The translations under genes were made by a program, and so were the position numbers. A DNA stretch of 64,000 bases, taken from Gautieria morchelliformis. Its lineage: Eukaryota; Basidiomycota; Agaricomycetes; Gomphales; Gomphaceae. The stretch covers positions 1-64,000 of the forward strand of contig WHVA01000176.1 of the NCBI GenBank assembly GCA_015179125.1. The letters run 5' to 3'. The notes below the pieces were generated by a model. That model did no database searches, was not told the DNA's origin, and saw only the letters and a list, made by a program, of their open reading frames with translations. Each line of letters starts with the position of its first letter. Positions within the stretch are counted from its first letter, which is position 1. Below, in pieces: positions 63,222 through 64,000 of the stretch.

Positions 63222-64000
63222 ATGTACGCCTATGCGCGCGTCGACGCACACGCACCGCTGCGCAGGCCGTTTCGGTGGAAGCTGGTTGGCGTGGGGGCGG
63301 TCGTGGTGTGTGCCATCGTGTTGTTCGGGACGGTGCGCACGTACGCGGTGCCGGGTGGGGAGGAGGTGAAGGGGGGCGTGGAGACATACCCAGCCCAGCG
63401 GCGCCAGAGCCATATCCAACCACACAGCCAGAGCCAGAGAGATACGTACAGCCAGACCCGCCCCCCCCCCCCCCCCCCCCGCCAGAGCAACAGCCAGACA
63501 CAGGCAGCCCCGCCCCCGCCGTGCCGCCCACGGTCGCTACCGACCCCGACCCCTCCAAATCCCAAATCCGTGCACTCCACCGCGCCCTACGCCTCCTCCC
63601 CGCTCGTGCAATGGGCGCTCATGCTCGACGCCGGTTCCACGGCTCGCGCATCCACATCTACAAGTTCAACAACCGCCGCGCCGCGCCGCAGTACGAGTAC
63701 GAGGTGTTCCGGAAGGTGACCCCGGGGCTGTCGGCATTGGGGGGGGACGCGGAGGGCGCGGCGAGCAGCTTGGATGGGCTGATGGAGGAGGCGGTGGGGG
63801 CGGTGAGAGGCTCCAGACGAGGTGCCCGTTCCCCGTGGCGAAGGAGCATGGGGTGGCGATCATGGAGGGGAAGGACGAGGGTAAGCCGTGCCCGCATGCA
63901 CATGCACGCGGAGTGAGTGCACTGAGCTGACAACGTACTGCACAGGTGTCTACGCGTGAATCACCGCGAACTACCCCCTCGACACGCTCCGCGCGACGAC
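63222..64000 (+). pseudogene. Guanosine-diphosphatase-like gene (GDA1/CD39 family), partial and disrupted
   Basis: The ATG at 63222 gives MYAYARVDAHAPLRRPFRWK, one transmembrane segment (LVGVGAVVVCAIVLFGTV, residues about 22-39) and a proline/serine-rich stem, which is the type II Golgi-membrane layout of GDPases that convert GDP to GMP for nucleotide-sugar antiport. The apyrase motif DAGST|GSR follows with a one-base loss near 63640, then IHIYKFNN, PQYEYEVFRKVTPGLS and SLDGLMEEAV. The segment that should carry VAVKATAGLR is absent. Sequence resumes with CPFPVAKEHGVAIMEGKDEG (about 63818-63880), an intron from GTAAGCC to CACAG (about 63882-63946), and VYA then TGA where the family has Trp (VYAW). 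It runs off the edge. A run of 20 C at 63461-63480 lies in the stem; assembly errors are possible. Confidence 0.65.
63461..63480 (+). repeat. C20 homopolymer in the GDPase stem region
   Basis: Twenty C after GACCCG encode a polyproline run. Homopolymers like this slip during replication and sequencing, so the reading frame around it is uncertain. Confidence 0.9.

Noticed and set aside
62899-63580. Long minus-strand ORFs rich in Gly and Arg opposite the GDPase gene
   Set aside because: Produced by GC-rich composition opposite polyproline codons. The plus strand has the transmembrane segment and apyrase motifs.

Overview
The window looks like a transposon-dominated stretch of a basidiomycete (probably Agaricomycete) nuclear genome. 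The evidence is the short GT-AG introns of about 48-55 nt, a patatin / NB-ARC / TPR receptor pair, Helitrons with Rep-helicase genes, Ty3 chromovirus and Ty1/copia retrotransposons, a basidiomycete-type TIR transposon protein, and a fungal GDPase (GDA1/CD39) gene at the right edge. The taxonomic call is inference; no rRNA or tRNA gene was found to confirm it.

Positions 1-31742 are a head-to-tail array of eight Helitron-like units (A to H). Each ends in a CCC...GGG hairpin followed about 8 bases later by CTAG, and the next unit starts on the very next base. Units B (2038-8674) and F (14772-21472) carry the same Rep-helicase gene, broken at the same three points. Units A and E match each other, and C, D and G match each other, so A-B has been re-duplicated with a period of about 12.74 kb. 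The non-coding units share a CAYGTGAC plus TATA-box block, AT-rich modules, an 18-bp minisatellite and, in C, D and G, a common 365-bp segment. Unit H is split by a solo LTR of about 1 kb (24616-31335, TSD ACGGT), which is itself split by a Ty3 chromovirus (24961-30647). The reverse transcriptase of that element is interrupted by another solo LTR (27360-27847).

Positions 31831-45490 hold another inverted solo LTR and two tandem minus-strand copies of a fungal NLR-type gene: patatin-like phospholipase, then NB-ARC, then TPR repeats of 42 residues. The left copy (32810-37766) is a pseudogene with several stops and a frameshift. The right copy (40196-44985) is largely open, with 15 TPR repeats, and its last 15 codons come from an inserted element.

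Positions 45490-60092 are a Russian-doll nest. Copia-1 (45999-59942, TSD TATCT) contains Copia-2 (48633-53121, TSD GTACC). The 5' LTR of Copia-1 contains a 4.9-kb TIR transposon (54902-59845, TSD TA), which in turn contains a solo LTR (57657-58153, TSD GCACG). Remnants of aminoglycoside-phosphotransferase-like genes flank the nest.

Positions 60093-63221 show no gene I can support beyond one weak two-exon ORF. The 5' part of a GDPase gene with apparent disruptions starts at 63222 and runs off the right edge.
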